Assembly (NCBI GenBank): GCA_002914845.1
Contig: JXTC01000068.1
Coordinates: 212,298 to 276,297 of the forward strand
Length of the DNA stretch: 64,000 nucleotides
DNA from: Trema orientale
Lineage: Eukaryota; Streptophyta; Magnoliopsida; Rosales; Cannabaceae
Direction: 5' to 3'
Program-made: the position numbers and the translations under genes
The notes under the pieces: generated by a model
The model's database searches: none
Seen by the model: only the letters and a program-made list of their open reading frames with translations
What the model was told of the DNA's origin: nothing
Shown: in pieces, positions 50,487 through 63,926 of the stretch
Layout of the letters: each line of letters begins with the position of its first letter
Numbering within the stretch: position 1 is the stretch's first letter

Positions 50487-50834
50487 GCAAAAAAATATTC
50501 TGAAATTTGAGTATTCTGCAATTTAAATTTTAAAGTTTGGATTCTGCGAATTAATACTTTAAGATTAAGAAATTCTGAAAATTAATACATTGGATTGACA
50601 TTTTGACTAATTTTAGTAATAAAAAAATAATAATATCATCTATTAAATTGAGATTAATCCTTATTATTGTCCTTAATTTTGAGGTTATTATTGTCTTTTA
50701 TAAGTTAAAGTTATTTAAAAAACCAATTTAGGATATTAATTTTCAGAAATTCTTAATTTTATGGTATTATTTTGTAGAGTTCAAACTTCAAGATTTAAAT
50801 TGCAGAATACCTAAACCTTATAGTATTTTTTTNC
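50487..50834. mobile_element. Long-TIR MITE (348 bp)
   Basis: Arms of about 105 bp: GTATTCTGCAATTTAAATTT...AGAAATTCTGAAAATTAATA on the left matches GTATTCTGCAATTTAAATCT...AGAATTTCTGAAAATTAATA from the right read on the minus strand. Ambiguous base at 50833 in the right end. No clear target duplication, no coding sequence. Confidence 0.75.
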
Positions 50835-51916
50835 AAAATTATTTCTCTACATGTAAGATTTTGTTTTGAGTTATTTTCAATAAATTTTAAATATTTGGCT
50901 GCAGAAATAATGTATCCTCAATTCGGATTCCATATTGAATTTTTGATTAATTTGTACATAGACGATAGACATTTGAAGAGATTTTAAATGTCAATGTAAA
51001 TATTCTTGCAGAAGTCAGAATTGATTTTTATTCTGCAGAAAGGTTATTTTTCAATATATATTCTTTTTACAGTTTATCCTTTAATAAATTTTCTCTGCTA
51101 AAAAAAAAAAAAAAAATCCAAACCTTGAAGAGCATATGAGGTATGTACATAGAATGGAAGATAGCTACTATATGTCTGGACAGGAACATTGGAGCCTCTA
51201 GCTATTAATTAGGAACTAATTAATGTCTGGGATATTGATTTTTAGTTGTCTAAGAAACTTAATGAATACCACTATTTGTATACTATATGCTAGGATGATC
51301 ACGTTATTCTTGTATTGTATGCATACAGTATGAATATATCTTGACATGCATTATGTTGCATATCCCCATTACCCATTAGTTAGTATACAATATTAACGTG
51401 GATAATGCTCAATTGTATATACTATATATCTTAGACTATTCGGTGGGAAGAAGGAAAAAAAATAAAAAATAAAAAAACTAATACACCCATCATGTATCGC
51501 AAATTTGCAATAACGAAAATACTATCCCCTTCTCCCACTAATTTCAAATTCTAGATGATTTTATATAATATAATCGAATTTCAAATATATATATATAACA
51601 CGCAATTTTGGTATGTAATCATTTCTAACAATATTCATTCATTAATGTTCTGTTTTGATTTTGTACCTGATAATAGAGTTGGATTCTACATTTTAAATTT
51701 TGATTTTATCAGAGTTCAAGGATTCTCAGTCAAATCTTGTAAAAATTATGTATACATTTATGTTTAAAAAAATGTAAAATATACATATATATACATATAT
51801 ACATATATGTTTGAATGTATGAATTACAATATTTTGATTTTTATTTGTAACAACAAGACGTTGGACCTAAAATTCCGTACCCCAACATTGTTCTCTCATC
51901 ATTCATATATATATAT
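50835..51916. other. Intergenic DNA, no gene seen
   Basis: AT-rich DNA with a poly-A tract near 51101 and TATA-rich runs. The frame at 51555-51767 is Ile/Tyr/Phe-rich and looks like chance. Confidence 0.55.
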
Positions 51917-52157
51917 TAATACCAATATAATAAGTATTTTTTTTACCTATACATATGTATCATTTTAGCTAATGAAAATTTATTATGCACATTTTTTATA
52001 GTAAAAAGTAAGAGAGAAATAGTGTTAATGATGCACGTCTTTTCATGCATCTCATTATAGTCGTTAGATAACCATTAGGTGGTGATCTAACGGCTAAAAA
52101 AAAATACATACACATAGATTAAAAAAATATGTGTATAAAAAAAATGCATTGACAACC
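51917..52157 (-). mobile_element. (TA)n-associated MITE, copy 3 (inverted)
   Basis: Inverted relative to the copy at 22023: read on the minus strand it starts GGTTGTCAATGCATTTTTTT, has the AGCCGTTAGATCACCACCTA centre and the AAGACGTGCATCATTAA block, and ends near ATATTGGTATT. (TA)n runs flank both sides. The last part (TAAAAAA-GTACATTGACAACC) is repeated just outside, at about 52174-52197. Confidence 0.7.
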
Positions 52158-52197
52158 TCTATATATATGTGTTATAAAAAAGTACATTGACAACCTA

Positions 52198-55100
52198 TAT
52201 ATATATATTATTGATTACATGTTCTCTCGTCATATAAGGTAAGGGAGTTGACGGATTTCTGAAAAACAATAAAGCATGGGCTGGAAATATATGCCGGCCG
52301 GAAAGATTAAAAGGAAAAAAAGAAAAAAAGAAAAAAAAAACAATTATAGAAAAAGTATTAATAAAACTTACAAATTGTATGATCAATATATATCGCCATG
52401 ACCTGTAAATGAAGACAAACCTCTAATTGCTCAATCATTCACCAGAAAATTCCAACATAACACCAATCTATGTGTGGAGCCCCTAAGAGGACCCCACTTT
52501 TGTATATAGGATACTAAAATTTTGTTATGGTATGGGAATAGTAGTGTGCAATAAGGAGGCACTATATTAATTTGATAGAATGGGCAATAAGCCATGTTCA
52601 TGTGGCCCTTGTTGTCCCCGTCACTATGAGCATCAGCCAGGGGAGGGCATACCAGGTTGCCTCTTAGTTAAGACTTTGGCCGAAGGGAAAAAAAATCGAA
52701 AAAAATCCTTTCATATATTAAAAATATGGTACTATATATATGTTTATATATACATATATATATAATGTACCAGATTATATCCCTATTCTTTTCATACTTA
52801 TTGAAGAAAATGATGTTTAAGACTAGAGAGATAGGCAGGTGTAATATGTTCCCCTAACATGTGCTACGCTTAGTCTTGCTCATGTGAAACCCACATGTCA
52901 CCCATACCCACGTAATCAAAATTGTCACGTCCTGCCTTTCAAACCGAAAAAAACTAACCAAACTCTAATTAATTGACAACATGTATAAAATTTCTTTTGC
53001 TAATTGTATGCTTAGTTTGTCTTTAAATTAAAATAAATATACGAAACATTTTAAAAGTCTAGTGCAGCTCATGATCATAAAAGTCCATATTTTGTTGTTC
53101 GGAATACTAGCTCTAGTTTCTTCCTGATCATCAAGTATAGTAAATATATATAATTATTAAAGATAAAGCGAGAGTGTCTTTTTTTTTGGTTGGGGGTGTG
53201 GTAGTGGTAGTGGTAAAGCGAGATTTGTATTCCTTAGTTATATATGGTTTGCGTAGATGAATTACGTGTGAATTCCAAGGGAACTCCGTGTATCATTATC
53301 ACATTATTTTACTTTTTTTTTGAGGGATTTATTGTACTTGTTATTTAAGACCTACTAATTGTAATTAAAATATACGTTATAGGACATTTTTTCTAACCTT
53401 TCTTTTCGATGTCTCTATTTATAATGTAAGGGTGATTACGGTCTAATTATGATGTTGGTGTTCGAGTGTTTGTCGAGAAACAGCTTTATTAATCAAAGGT
53501 TTTCATGTCTGTGAAAATTTTCCAATGTCTTCATAAAAAGCCAAATAATAAGCAGATTGCTGACCTTAACACTGCTTTAATGAATTGTCAAACTATTAAG
53601 TTTTATCTTTCTAGCTTAAAGGTTATAAGCAGTCTAATTAGTTTTTCCTTAAAAAGTGTATCAAAGGGAAATTTCTTATTTAAATATTATCTCATGTAAT
53701 ATCACAAATTTTTTAATTCCCAAGTTGGAAAGAGACCACTGGGACAATATTAGTACTTAACATATTATATATATATATATGTAATATTTGAAAATCAATA
53801 GACGACCATATATTATTAGAGAATTATATTAATCCAAGTGATTTTAATAAATATATAATTAGATTTAGATTCTCCAAAAACGTTATAATGGCTATGTTCC
53901 ATCTGCGGCCCCGGATCTTCCCAGCGTTGAAGATGTTGATTTAACACAAACCGTGTCGACACTTGAAATTAATTAATTGAAACATAAGCAAGGAAGATTT
54001 AATACTAAAATTAAGAACATGATTAAATATCCCGATATGAATCAAACCTAACCAGATCTCGAGCGATGATCGCTGCGCTCCAGTATCACTTAGATATGTG
54101 CACAATATAAATACATATATTTTTTTAACTCAAAAAAGTTATAAATATTTAATCATATATAGATATAATATTCGTCCTTTTATTTTAATGTATTTATCAT
54201 GTATATTTAAAATTCGGGCTCTTGAACTTATAAATATTAGTCAACAATAACATGGAAATCGACCAAAATTCTACTTCTTTATGTTAGTTTTAGTTCTAAA
54301 CTCTAATTTATATATTAATATTCTTCTATGTTACTAATTAATGAGAAGTACCAAACTTCTCACATGCAAGGATCATGGGTCGTTTAAGTTTGGAAGCAAT
54401 AAACCAATAGATTTGAGAACTAGAAAGAATCATTATAAATATGTTATATAGTAATACTCAATAATTTTTTTTCCTTTTTTTTTTTTTTTTTGTATATAGG
54501 AGTACAATTCTTAGTTCAAAAAAATTATGTCTCTAACCGGTATATTTCATTGTTCAGTATTATGGATAATAATACATTATTAATAAATGTCAACAAAGGG
54601 GTGGCAATAATATTTTATAGTATTCCCTCCCACATGGCTCATGCAAATATCTAGCTCTCTAATTGGATATTATTTCTCCGACGATAAGAGATGATTAATT
54701 AATTATCTCAAATATATATATATATATACAGGTATATTTATTTATTGATGTGATAGTTTTCTCAAATACTCTGGGAATTGCCGCTTGTTGCTGTGAAAGT
54801 ATTAATTTTCTCAAAATTAACGGGACGAATCATGATATTGATGACGTTTAGCTTTGAAAACAAATTAAGGCAATAAGTGAATTTAATCAAAACGGTGATT
54901 GGTGAGAGACCAATTAAAAGAGAAACCCAAAAAAAATAAAAAATAAAATAAAAATCTGATCGTGTTAGAAGGAATATTTTTGTGGAAAACGCTTGTACTT
55001 TTGACTTTTTCCTCTCCCATAAAATTTTTCTGTCATAGTCACATGCTAACTACTTGAAGTTACCAGTTTAGTGAGAATTTTCTACACGCAAGCTTACTGA

Positions 55101-57200
55101 AGAAAGTTTACTTGCAGACAAACACTTCATACTCTGAGCCTTTGACAAAAAAATAAGACGTAGAAAAATGGAGAAAACAAAAACAAAACATTAGATTCAT
55201 CTTTGGTAGAGTAAGATTTCTTCCAATTACAAAATAATAAGATGTCAAAATTAAGAATTTAACGAGCACAAGATTACCATTTTAGATTACACAAGATAAC
55301 ACAAGAATCTGTTAGAAACTATAAGTCATGACCACCCCACAATCACAATTTAATGGAGAGTGACACTTGGTTTACAATTAATACTATAGTTTTTTGGTTT
55401 TTCATTGGGAAATATCATTGTAGGGACGTCATTTTAGAAATATCTATTTATATGTCTTTTCAAAAAAATAAAATAGTTATACTCTCCCTCTAACTGACGC
55501 GCATCATGCAAAGACCACGTTTCATACAATCTCTGGCCATATGCCCGTATACATATTACATAACTATACAATAGATGAATATTGCAGGAAAAATATTTTT
55601 TTTCATTTTATTATTTTCTGATCATATATATTTGGTTTGGTGTGAAAATAATTTGAAAAAGTAGTTATCATATAATCTGATTGGTAACCACACCTCATTT
55701 TTAATATTAAGGTTTAAGATGTATAGAAAATAGTACTAATAATACTATTAATAATTTGGAGAAGTCTTTGTGGTTTTGATTATTAGATAGATATTTGCCA
55801 TGGAAAGAATCTTTTAACGCTATATTTCTTTCAAGGATAATAATTATTTTTTCTCCTTTTGAAAATTCCCTTTGAGACTTAATCGGAATAATGGGGTCAT
55901 ATATGGTAGGTATGCATAATAGTTAGTATGAGTACGTGACCATAGACGTTTTGGACCTATTTTACTAATAGTTCAAAGACATATAAAATGAGATATAGTT
56001 CAAACTAATTAACAGTCCTTACAGAATTTTATGTTTTTTCGAACCACCCCATACATGATCTAAATAACGAAAAGAAATAATCACTCTGCGAGGTTTTTTT
56101 TTTTTTTTTTTTCATATACATGTTTATCCACATATATATAATATGCATGTCGATCTTTAGCAAATTTTACATCTCAAAACCGAGAGATCACTTATGTCAG
56201 TGATCAGCAGTAACATGGCTGTATTGTAAATATGAACGTTAAATTAATTTCTTGTGTAGCCATGCAAATATTATAAGAGAATTCCATTCAAGTATGGCGA
56301 AAGATGCTTTAAGATGAGTAGCTTTCTACAGTGACAAATCTAAAAAAGGAACAAGTGTTATGCTATTGGCAAACATGCTTTTGGTTTCCTCGAAAGTAAG
56401 TTACATTTCAAGGACACTTTTAATTGGACAATTTGGCACAAAACCGCGTGACCATCTTCTATAGGTACAAAAGAAACTTTTTATATGTGCACTAAAATTA
56501 AACCCCCAGAAAGTTCAATACTCTTTTAGACTTTTTTGATTTCTTGGAAGAAACTCTTCCTCATAATCACATTGCGTAGTTGGTGACGCCCGATTTTTGA
56601 ACATTATCCCAGACAAGTTCAACTTTTTTTTACATGCATAGTTGAAGAGAGAATTAAAAATAAGAAGAGAAGTGTAGAGTCTCCTAAGGTAGCTTTGTCT
56701 CAGCTCAAAAAGGTATATATATTTGGTTAACAAAGGATTTTTGAACCCTAAATCCTAATACAAATAATGATCTTTTTGACTCATTGCCTCTGACCCACGT
56801 TAAGGCAGCAAAAGTACTAATTATACCAACCCATTATTATTGCAATATCTTCCTTAATATCCGTCTCTCCTATTCATACGAGACTTTAAAAAAATGTGAA
56901 AAGACACAAATATCATAGATAGCTAATAATAAAAAGGTCGGTTGTGACACGATAAGTGGATATAATGGAACAATCGGCCGACGTCGGCAGCACCATGAGC
57001 CGCTAATCTCGCCGGCGCGCTATTACGTATGCAAGCAAATATATGTTTGTTTTCATACGTACACATGTCAATTAATAAAAATAATTTTTACTAGTGAAAG
57101 ACATTATTGTTTTTTTTTTTTTTAATATATAGTCGCATTTCATTGGATAAGTAAATGATAATAATTACATTATCTTATCTTCTTTTTTTGTAACAAGAAT
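52198..57200. other. Intergenic DNA, no gene supported
   Basis: AT-rich DNA 3' of the ACC synthase gene. A 61-codon ATG frame at 52580-52765 starts with a Cys-rich, locally GC-richer stretch (see findings) but is not called. A GC-richer patch at about 56960-57020 (CGGCCGACGTCGGCAGC) has no frame. (TA)n runs occur near 53767 and 54713. Confidence 0.5.
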
Positions 57201-57476
57201 AATATAGAAACTCAAATTAACTTTTACAGAGTGATGATATATTGCTAATTAAATTCACTTCTGATCCACAAAGGGATAGAGTGCAGGACAATCTCTAGCG
57301 ATTCTCTACTCTTCAATATGATCACTAAATACATTTGAAAAAGAAAGAAATTAATTAACTTACCATGAACCAATGTGTGATTTTGGCAAAAAAGAAAAGA
57401 ATAATAACAAATCATGTTGATATAATCACCAAGTGGAATGGTATAAATTATTAACGTGTAATAATTCCCCACCAGG
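57201..57476 (-). other. ACC synthase 3' flank, probable 3' UTR
   Basis: Directly downstream of the stop codon on the minus strand. No other feature is seen. Confidence 0.4.
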
Positions 57477-59258
57477 CTACCGCTCTTCGGGTTCGCGGTC
57501 GCCACCGTCGAATGATAGCCGGAAAACCCACTTGGTGATTGACTTTCTTCTTGAGTTTTTGCTTGTGTTTGACTGAGTGTTGCCATTGCTCCGGTTGAAC
57601 TCTGCCACAAAGGCCTTCAACCTTTGCATTGCGAGCTCCAGGGTTTCCTCAGACATGTTGGCGAAGCAAACTCGGAACCAACCCGGTTCGGTACAATGAC
57701 ACGACGAACCGGGTGAGATGTTGAGCTTTACGTCGTACACGATCTTCTTCCAAAGCTCCATTTCAGCTTCGAAAGTGTTTGACTTGAGAAGATGTCTCAT
57801 GTCAACCCAACAAAACAACCCGGCATTGCTCTTTAGGCAGCTTATCCCGGCCTTTTGAAGACCCGAGACAAGCCTTTCATGTCGTTTCTTGAGTCTCTTT
57901 TGGTTCTCGGAGATGTACTTCTTCGTAAATTTCTTGTCCGAGAGCATAGCCGAGAGAAGGTACTGAGTTTGAGAGGAGACCAGTCCGAAGCTCGACATTT
58001 TCGTCGCGGCGGCCACGACCATCTCGTCGTTTGAGTAGATTGCTCCAATGCGAAACCCGGGGAGACCAAGGTCTTTGGAAAGGCTATAAACGACATGAAC
58101 TTGGTTACGGATGTTGTCGTTTTTCCTCTCCTTGAGAATTTCCATGACGCTAACGAAACCAGGGGAGCTGAAACACGTCCCGGAGTAGATTTCGTCACTG
58201 ATGAGATGAATTTCTTTAGCTTCAATGAAGTTAAGGAGGAGGTTCAACTCATTTGGTGTGGTAGTAGTGCCCAAGGGATTAGAAGGGTTCGTGACCAAAA
58301 CGCCTTTGACCCTCAAATTACGATTTTGGGCGTCTTGGTAGGCCTTTTCTAGAGCATCTTCAGTTATTTGGAAGCCATTTGAGCTTGTGCACTGAATCGG
58401 TACTATCTCAACTCCGGTTCGCCACTTGAGATCTCTATCGAATCTGCAAAATTAAATTACAAGCAAAATCAGCAGGAGAGGAAAAAAATAATTAATTAAA
58501 TTTTCTTTTAAATGATAAGTGTGTAAATGTGACATGTGACGTAATGTTTAGGTGAAGTGGATATGTAGTAAGATTATATATATGATAAAACTAAACTCAC
58601 CCAGGGTAGTACGGAGTCGGGAGAAGAAAGGCTTCACCGGGGTCGGCCAAACAGAACATGAGGGTTTCGTTGGCTGAGGTTGCACCCGCGTTTAGGACTA
58701 GGTGGTTCGGGTCAAACGTTACTTTGTTTCCTCTTATTTCGGACATGAATTCTACCAATGCCTGTAACAAAATATGCATGAACTGTTAGACAAAAATCAT
58801 TAAATAATTAAGATAAAAAAAAAATCAATTGAATTAATTAATTAATTAATTACCTTCTTAAATGCGGGAAGGCCGTGATAATCTTGGAACAGAGCAAGCT
58901 CTCTGAAAATGGATTGACCATTTCTCTTGAACCCAGCTGCATCCGGGTTCTTAGCTAGCCATGACTCGAGAAGGTCGAAAGAAAGCTGCCCAAAAAAAAA
59001 AAAAAGAAAAAGAAAAAGGTTAGATATTTGGACTACGTTAAATATTTGTACTCAAAATTTTTGTACTATAGTAATATTTTTGGTACATATGTATAGTACT
59101 CGTTTTCTTACCTGATTTTCTGCAAGACCCATCTGGATAATTCCTTTCGGATTGCGGATTTCATCATAAGGGTTATTCTCATACTCTTGCCATCCTAAGA
59201 AGTACGAAGAATCTTGGCCGTGTGTATTGCATGCGGCTTTTTCAGATAACAACCTCAT
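57477..59258 (-). CDS. ACS: 1-aminocyclopropane-1-carboxylate synthase, type 2
   Basis: Exons on the minus strand: 59258-59112, 58985-58854, 58761-58601 and 58443-57477, giving 468 residues; four exons is common for ACS genes. It converts S-adenosylmethionine to ACC, the committed and usually rate-limiting step of ethylene synthesis, in the cytosol with PLP. Landmarks: [14 protein letters not shown] with the substrate-binding Glu (about 47), [24 protein letters not shown], the PLP-lysine block [14 protein letters not shown] (Lys about 270), and [10 protein letters not shown] with the carboxylate-binding Arg. The tail ends [17 protein letters not shown], the TOE signal of type-2 isoforms: a CDPK site (Ser about 457) but no MAP-kinase SP sites. 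ETO1-type BTB proteins bind this tail and send the enzyme for degradation. The start is the first [23 protein letters not shown]. Confidence 0.95.
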
Positions 59259-59420
59259 TTTTGGAATAGGGTCTCTTCGTTATAATCTATATGAACAAAC
59301 AGAGGAATTACTATATATAGAAAGAGAGAAAATGTAGAAGAAGAATATGCGAGAAGACTGTATTAATGAGAATGGTTATGATGTGTTTGGAGTGGAACGA
59401 GAAGTCTACTGCAAAGGTAG

Positions 59421-59433
59421 AATATATATAGAG
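59421..59433 (-). promoter_or_regulatory. Putative TATA box of the ACC synthase gene
   Basis: On the minus strand CTCTATATATATT lies about 165 bp before the start codon, at a normal distance for a short leader. Inferred from position. Confidence 0.55.
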
Positions 59434-62400
59434 GCACATAAAGGTTTTTAAATTAAATAATAATTATTTAAAAAAAAAAAACAGACATTTGACTAGAGAG
59501 AGAGCTTTGCATTTATGTATTAAATAGAATTATAAGCATAACTAGACAGATGTTATAAATTTAACGCGCTTTGCCACCGCCCCCGTGTTGAAGTACTGAA
59601 ACTCTAATATAGTAAACTCCCAACTTTGTACTCAATAGGCAGAGTAACACAAAATGATGCCACTATATTTGGAAAGTGTCCTCCACAACCTACAAGCTCG
59701 CGTGGGCTTACTTAAGTGTTGATCATTAGTGTTTTTTTTTTTTCCTCCCTAAAATCATGAAAAAAAAAAACAAAACAAAAAATTGAAAATGGGTTTTGGA
59801 GATTATTAGAGATGTAATAGGAAGAGTAGGAAAAGCCTTTCCCGACATCAAATCTCATAGAAAATGGCTAGTGACCTAAGTGGTCCAAGTAAACTAAGAC
59901 CTAAGAGGTGCAACTCTACCCCATATGCTTCCTGACTGTACTAGCCCCCATCTAATCTGTGTCGGCTGGCCAATTTCTTTACCTCTCTTTAGGCCTTCCA
60001 TTAGTGCTTGTTTTCTCACTATAATTTTTCCTTTTTCATAAAAAAAAATATATGTATGTATATACATATATTTGGGGTTCAAAATCTTCTCCCAGCTCTC
60101 CAGCAAACACCCTTATGGGGGGGGTTTGAAAGTCAACCTTTAAGAACCTGTTGGGAACAAAATGTTGTCACCTTGTGCAAGAAGATTTCATCAAAACTAT
60201 GTGGTTTGTTATTAGACCATAAACCAAGTCGGTTCAAATCAAACATTGACATAAATATATGATATATTTATTTATCCACTACTTTAATCTTATTATATAT
60301 CGTTGAATTTTATTATTATTACAAAAAAGGAAACAAATCTAAATTTACGTGTAAGATCACTCTTTATCTCCTTTGGTTAAGGGTGAACGTTATATATGTT
60401 GATAAAGGTTGTGAGAAATTATAAAATTACCTTTATCCATTCGTAAGTTAAAATTTAAGCTAGACTTTCCAATTCTACATAATCCCAAATACAACAAAGT
60501 TTTGAGTAAGGTCGTTGCTCGTAAAGTAGTGACACCAATTTAGAATTTTTATGATAATAAGGTTAATACCTGTCTTAGGACGGTGGAGTTGCGTGGTGAT
60601 CCTTTGAAACTGAGGGACAATATAATGCAAAACGGTAAAACCAAAAATATAAAAGTTATATGTGTCGAACAAATAAGAAGTTGGTGAATCAATATATGGG
60701 ACAAAAAAAATATCAAACACAGCAATAATGGCTTTAACAGAAACTAATTTCCGCCCTTTGTTTTTGGCTACCTGATTTTTTTTTCAATCGGTGCAATCGA
60801 GTCACATGGAAGCATAGTAATTATAAGCTATTTATATATATATAATATATTTTATATACATATATAATAAAGTGAAAGGCACCACACAGTTCACTTGAAG
60901 TCACAAACAAACTCCTTTTTTAGGTAACAAAAGTGATTAAAAAGAGAGATATATGTGATGATTTGCTTTTTTTTTTCATTATTATTATAATATTGTCTTT
61001 CAACAAAAATTTTAACAGGGATTTTGGGTAGGTAAGGTGGTAGAGAATAGCGATGGGCCAATGGTGGCAAAAGCAAACACTACTGCGCTCCCAGATTTGA
61101 AGACCCTTTTCTTTTGTCTTTGGCTTTTGTTTAGCATTTCTTTTTTCATTTTCTTCCTTTTAATATCGTGTTTATGAGAATATGAATCAACAAAAGTGAT
61201 AGACAGCTCATGAATGATAGCTTAGCTTAGCTTAACAAGATTTTAATTTGTTACAATTGATCTTTCTCTTTGGTGTTGAAGTCGAGGCATATATATTATA
61301 ATTATTTTTGCAATATGGTCTTTTTGCAATGCAAAAGGGTGGGGATAGCGTCACTGCCTAGCTACTATGAAGTAATTATGAAAACCCGTGGCTCATGTGG
61401 ACTTAGCTAGAAGAATTTTATGGTAAGTTTGTGTAGTGATTGTGTAACATATTCAGGGAGGGGGGCCATTTTGATTTTGTTTACGTAAAAATCCTCAATA
61501 CTACTCTTTAACCGGTTCTAATATATATATATACACACACATTTTTTGACGTGCTCACTTGTTTGGTCAGCGTTTGACCATAGGGAAATATTAGTCTAAT
61601 ATTTATAGCAGTTGATTCTGTGATAGTGATTGATCGGTATGCTTTAGAAGAAATTTAGAGTTGTAGTCAATGAAAACAACTACACAACTTAACTGATTGG
61701 TTGCTAGCCGGAATTAATAAATTTACGTGTTTGATTTGTCGATCAACCATGCATGTATTGCAACAAATTCATCTATATATATATAGGAAAATTAATTTTA
61801 ACGGATGAATAAATATTACAATCTTCCGAAAATTTTGAGAAATAACATAGGGTTGAAGACTTTTACCCTAAACTCTTACTCCCGAAGAGGAGTAACTGAT
61901 TATCTATTAATCTAGCGCGCTATCTATGGTACTATATATGATTTTATAGAGATTTCATGTGTGGTGCATACATAGAGATTATGGTCAATATATGGTCACT
62001 AGTTTTGCCATATTAACTCTAGTAAATAAAACTAACAGTTTAAATTGGTAATGGATAGTACTTTACTTTAAATAACAGATGTTCCACACTGGCCATCTAT
62101 TCCATTTTAATGAAAGAAAGGATATACGTGTTTGATTCCATAGCCAATAATTCAGCGAACGATATCATGACTGACTCCATGGTATCTTTCATCAGTACAT
62201 ATTTATGAACGAGAGGATAGGTATTGGACTGTAAAACCAATAACAGATAGCTAGGAGACTATTAATTAATTAATTAATAAAAAAATTAAAAAAAAACTTT
62301 AAGTAAATGACCGTAGCTATATTATGGGAAAAGGAGTTGAAAGTTCAACGATCGATAGATATGTAATTCTCTCTGTCACACACATTATTGTAAGAGAAAA

Positions 62401-62529
62401 TGTCTTATTTTCCTAAAATGGATTTAACCTAGTAACTGTTCATCACTGCACATATAGTCCATTTGGGCTGGTAAAGCTGTACTTTCTTAAGCAATGAACA
62501 TTTATCTTTAAAGTACTGGTAAAACTTTC
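59434..62529. other. ACC synthase upstream region and intergenic DNA
   Basis: No gene is seen. It includes AT-rich runs, poly-A tracts (about 59469-59480, 59760-59772) and TATA-rich stretches (60834-60870). The 84-codon frame at 60008-60262 has no domain and an ATG in poor context. Confidence 0.5.
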
Positions 62530-63120
62530 CTTCCTCTATTTAACTTCGGTCTCCCACGGATAGTACTCTACCTGGGAGGAGGATCCAGATCCTCCTTAGG
62601 ACCTCTCTGGTGGCCGGTAGTATTTTCTTTTCATTTTTTTTATTTTCGTTAAAGTAGATTCTGATCTTTATGATTATTTTGTCCAACTTTCTATATGAGT
62701 TTAGTTCCAGATTTGGAATAATCTCCACAGAAAATTTGTCACTAGATTTTTCAGAAGAGCAACTCAGGAGATAAAGGATATTTTTTTGTAGGATTTGAAG
62801 TTTTTCATCTTAAGATCTCTTATCTATAGAGTCAGATGATTTGACAGTCATTCAAGATCTCATTGAGGGTGTCTTCTGATATTAAATGTGTTTTGCTTAA
62901 TTATTTTCCTTCTTTTTCCTAACATCTTATAGTTAATCGTATTTTTTCAATCAAATTTCACATGATTCACCTAAATTAAGATTTGTCTTCAGTGTGGAGG
63001 TTGAGCTTTTATTTTGCTAGAGAAAATCTCTTCTTCCATATGTATCTGTTATTATAAAAGTTTCTGCTTTTTTAAATAGTAGGTTTGTTTATCTCAATTT
63101 TTTAAAAAAATATCTTTTAA
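62530..63120 (+). mobile_element. Possible retroposon-like remnant
   Basis: A GC-richer head (about 62548-62620, CTACCTGGGAGGAGGATCC, with GGATCC/AGATCC words) is followed by T-rich non-coding sequence similar in style to the segment at 43080. No reverse transcriptase frame, poly-A tail or target duplication is clear. Confidence 0.25.
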
Positions 63121-63429
63121 GAAACTGGTGGATTCCACAACAAATTGCAAAGTTATCTAAGCTAGCACTACACCAACTTTTACCCCAAAAAATCCTTTGT
63201 CTTAAGGGGAAAAAAATCAACTTCTATGTGTTTTCTTTCCAAAAATTAAGACATTCACCATTAGAATTCACCAAATTTATGACAAATCGAAATTTTGTTG
63301 TATTTCAACATAAAATTACTAAAAATCACGGCCTTGGATTTTGGGTCGTGACAAAAACAATTACACAAAATAAGAGAAATAAACGTAGCCTACAGTTTCT
63401 ACCAGGTTAAAAAAAATTAATTACATCAC
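63121..63429. other. Intergenic DNA, no gene seen
   Basis: AT-rich sequence. The 60-codon frame at 63228-63410 shows no family feature. Confidence 0.5.
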
Positions 63430-63926
63430 ATGCTCCTAAATTATACTTGTTGTATTACTTTGGCTCTTGAACTTTGAACTTATATAATAGACTATCCTAA
63501 ACTATGCAATTGTTATAGCAATGACCCTTTGTTATAAACTATTAAATTTTTAATGGATATAAATCATTTACAAAACATATAGTTTTATAACTATGGCTAA
63601 GAATGATACTCCTAATTCTCAACTTACACAGAATACTACCAAAAATTGTGTTGTAGTAATGATCATTTTATCACAAATTATTAAATTTTTAACAGAAATT
63701 AATCATGTGTGAAATACACAATTCGGTAATTGTGCTGAGAATGAGTCTTCCATTGCCAGAACTAAAAAGCACCCAATTATATACCTTATTATTTTTCATT
63801 AAAAAACTAATGCAATTTATGATAAAAGGGTCATTACTACAATAATTATATAACTCAGGGTAGTTTACTATATAAGCTGAAAGTTTGGGGGCTAAAGTAG
63901 TACAACAGATATAATTTTAGTGCCAT
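63430..63926. mobile_element. Long-TIR MITE (about 497 bp)
   Basis: Arms of about 130-150 bp: ATGCTCCTAAATTATACTTG...TAGCAATGACCCTTTGTTAT on the left against ATGGCACTAAAATTATATCT...TAGTAATGACCCTTTTATCA from the right read on the minus strand. The TA(G)CAATGA...ATTAAATTTTTAA block also recurs as a direct repeat at about 63512 and 63652. No clear target duplication. Confidence 0.7.
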
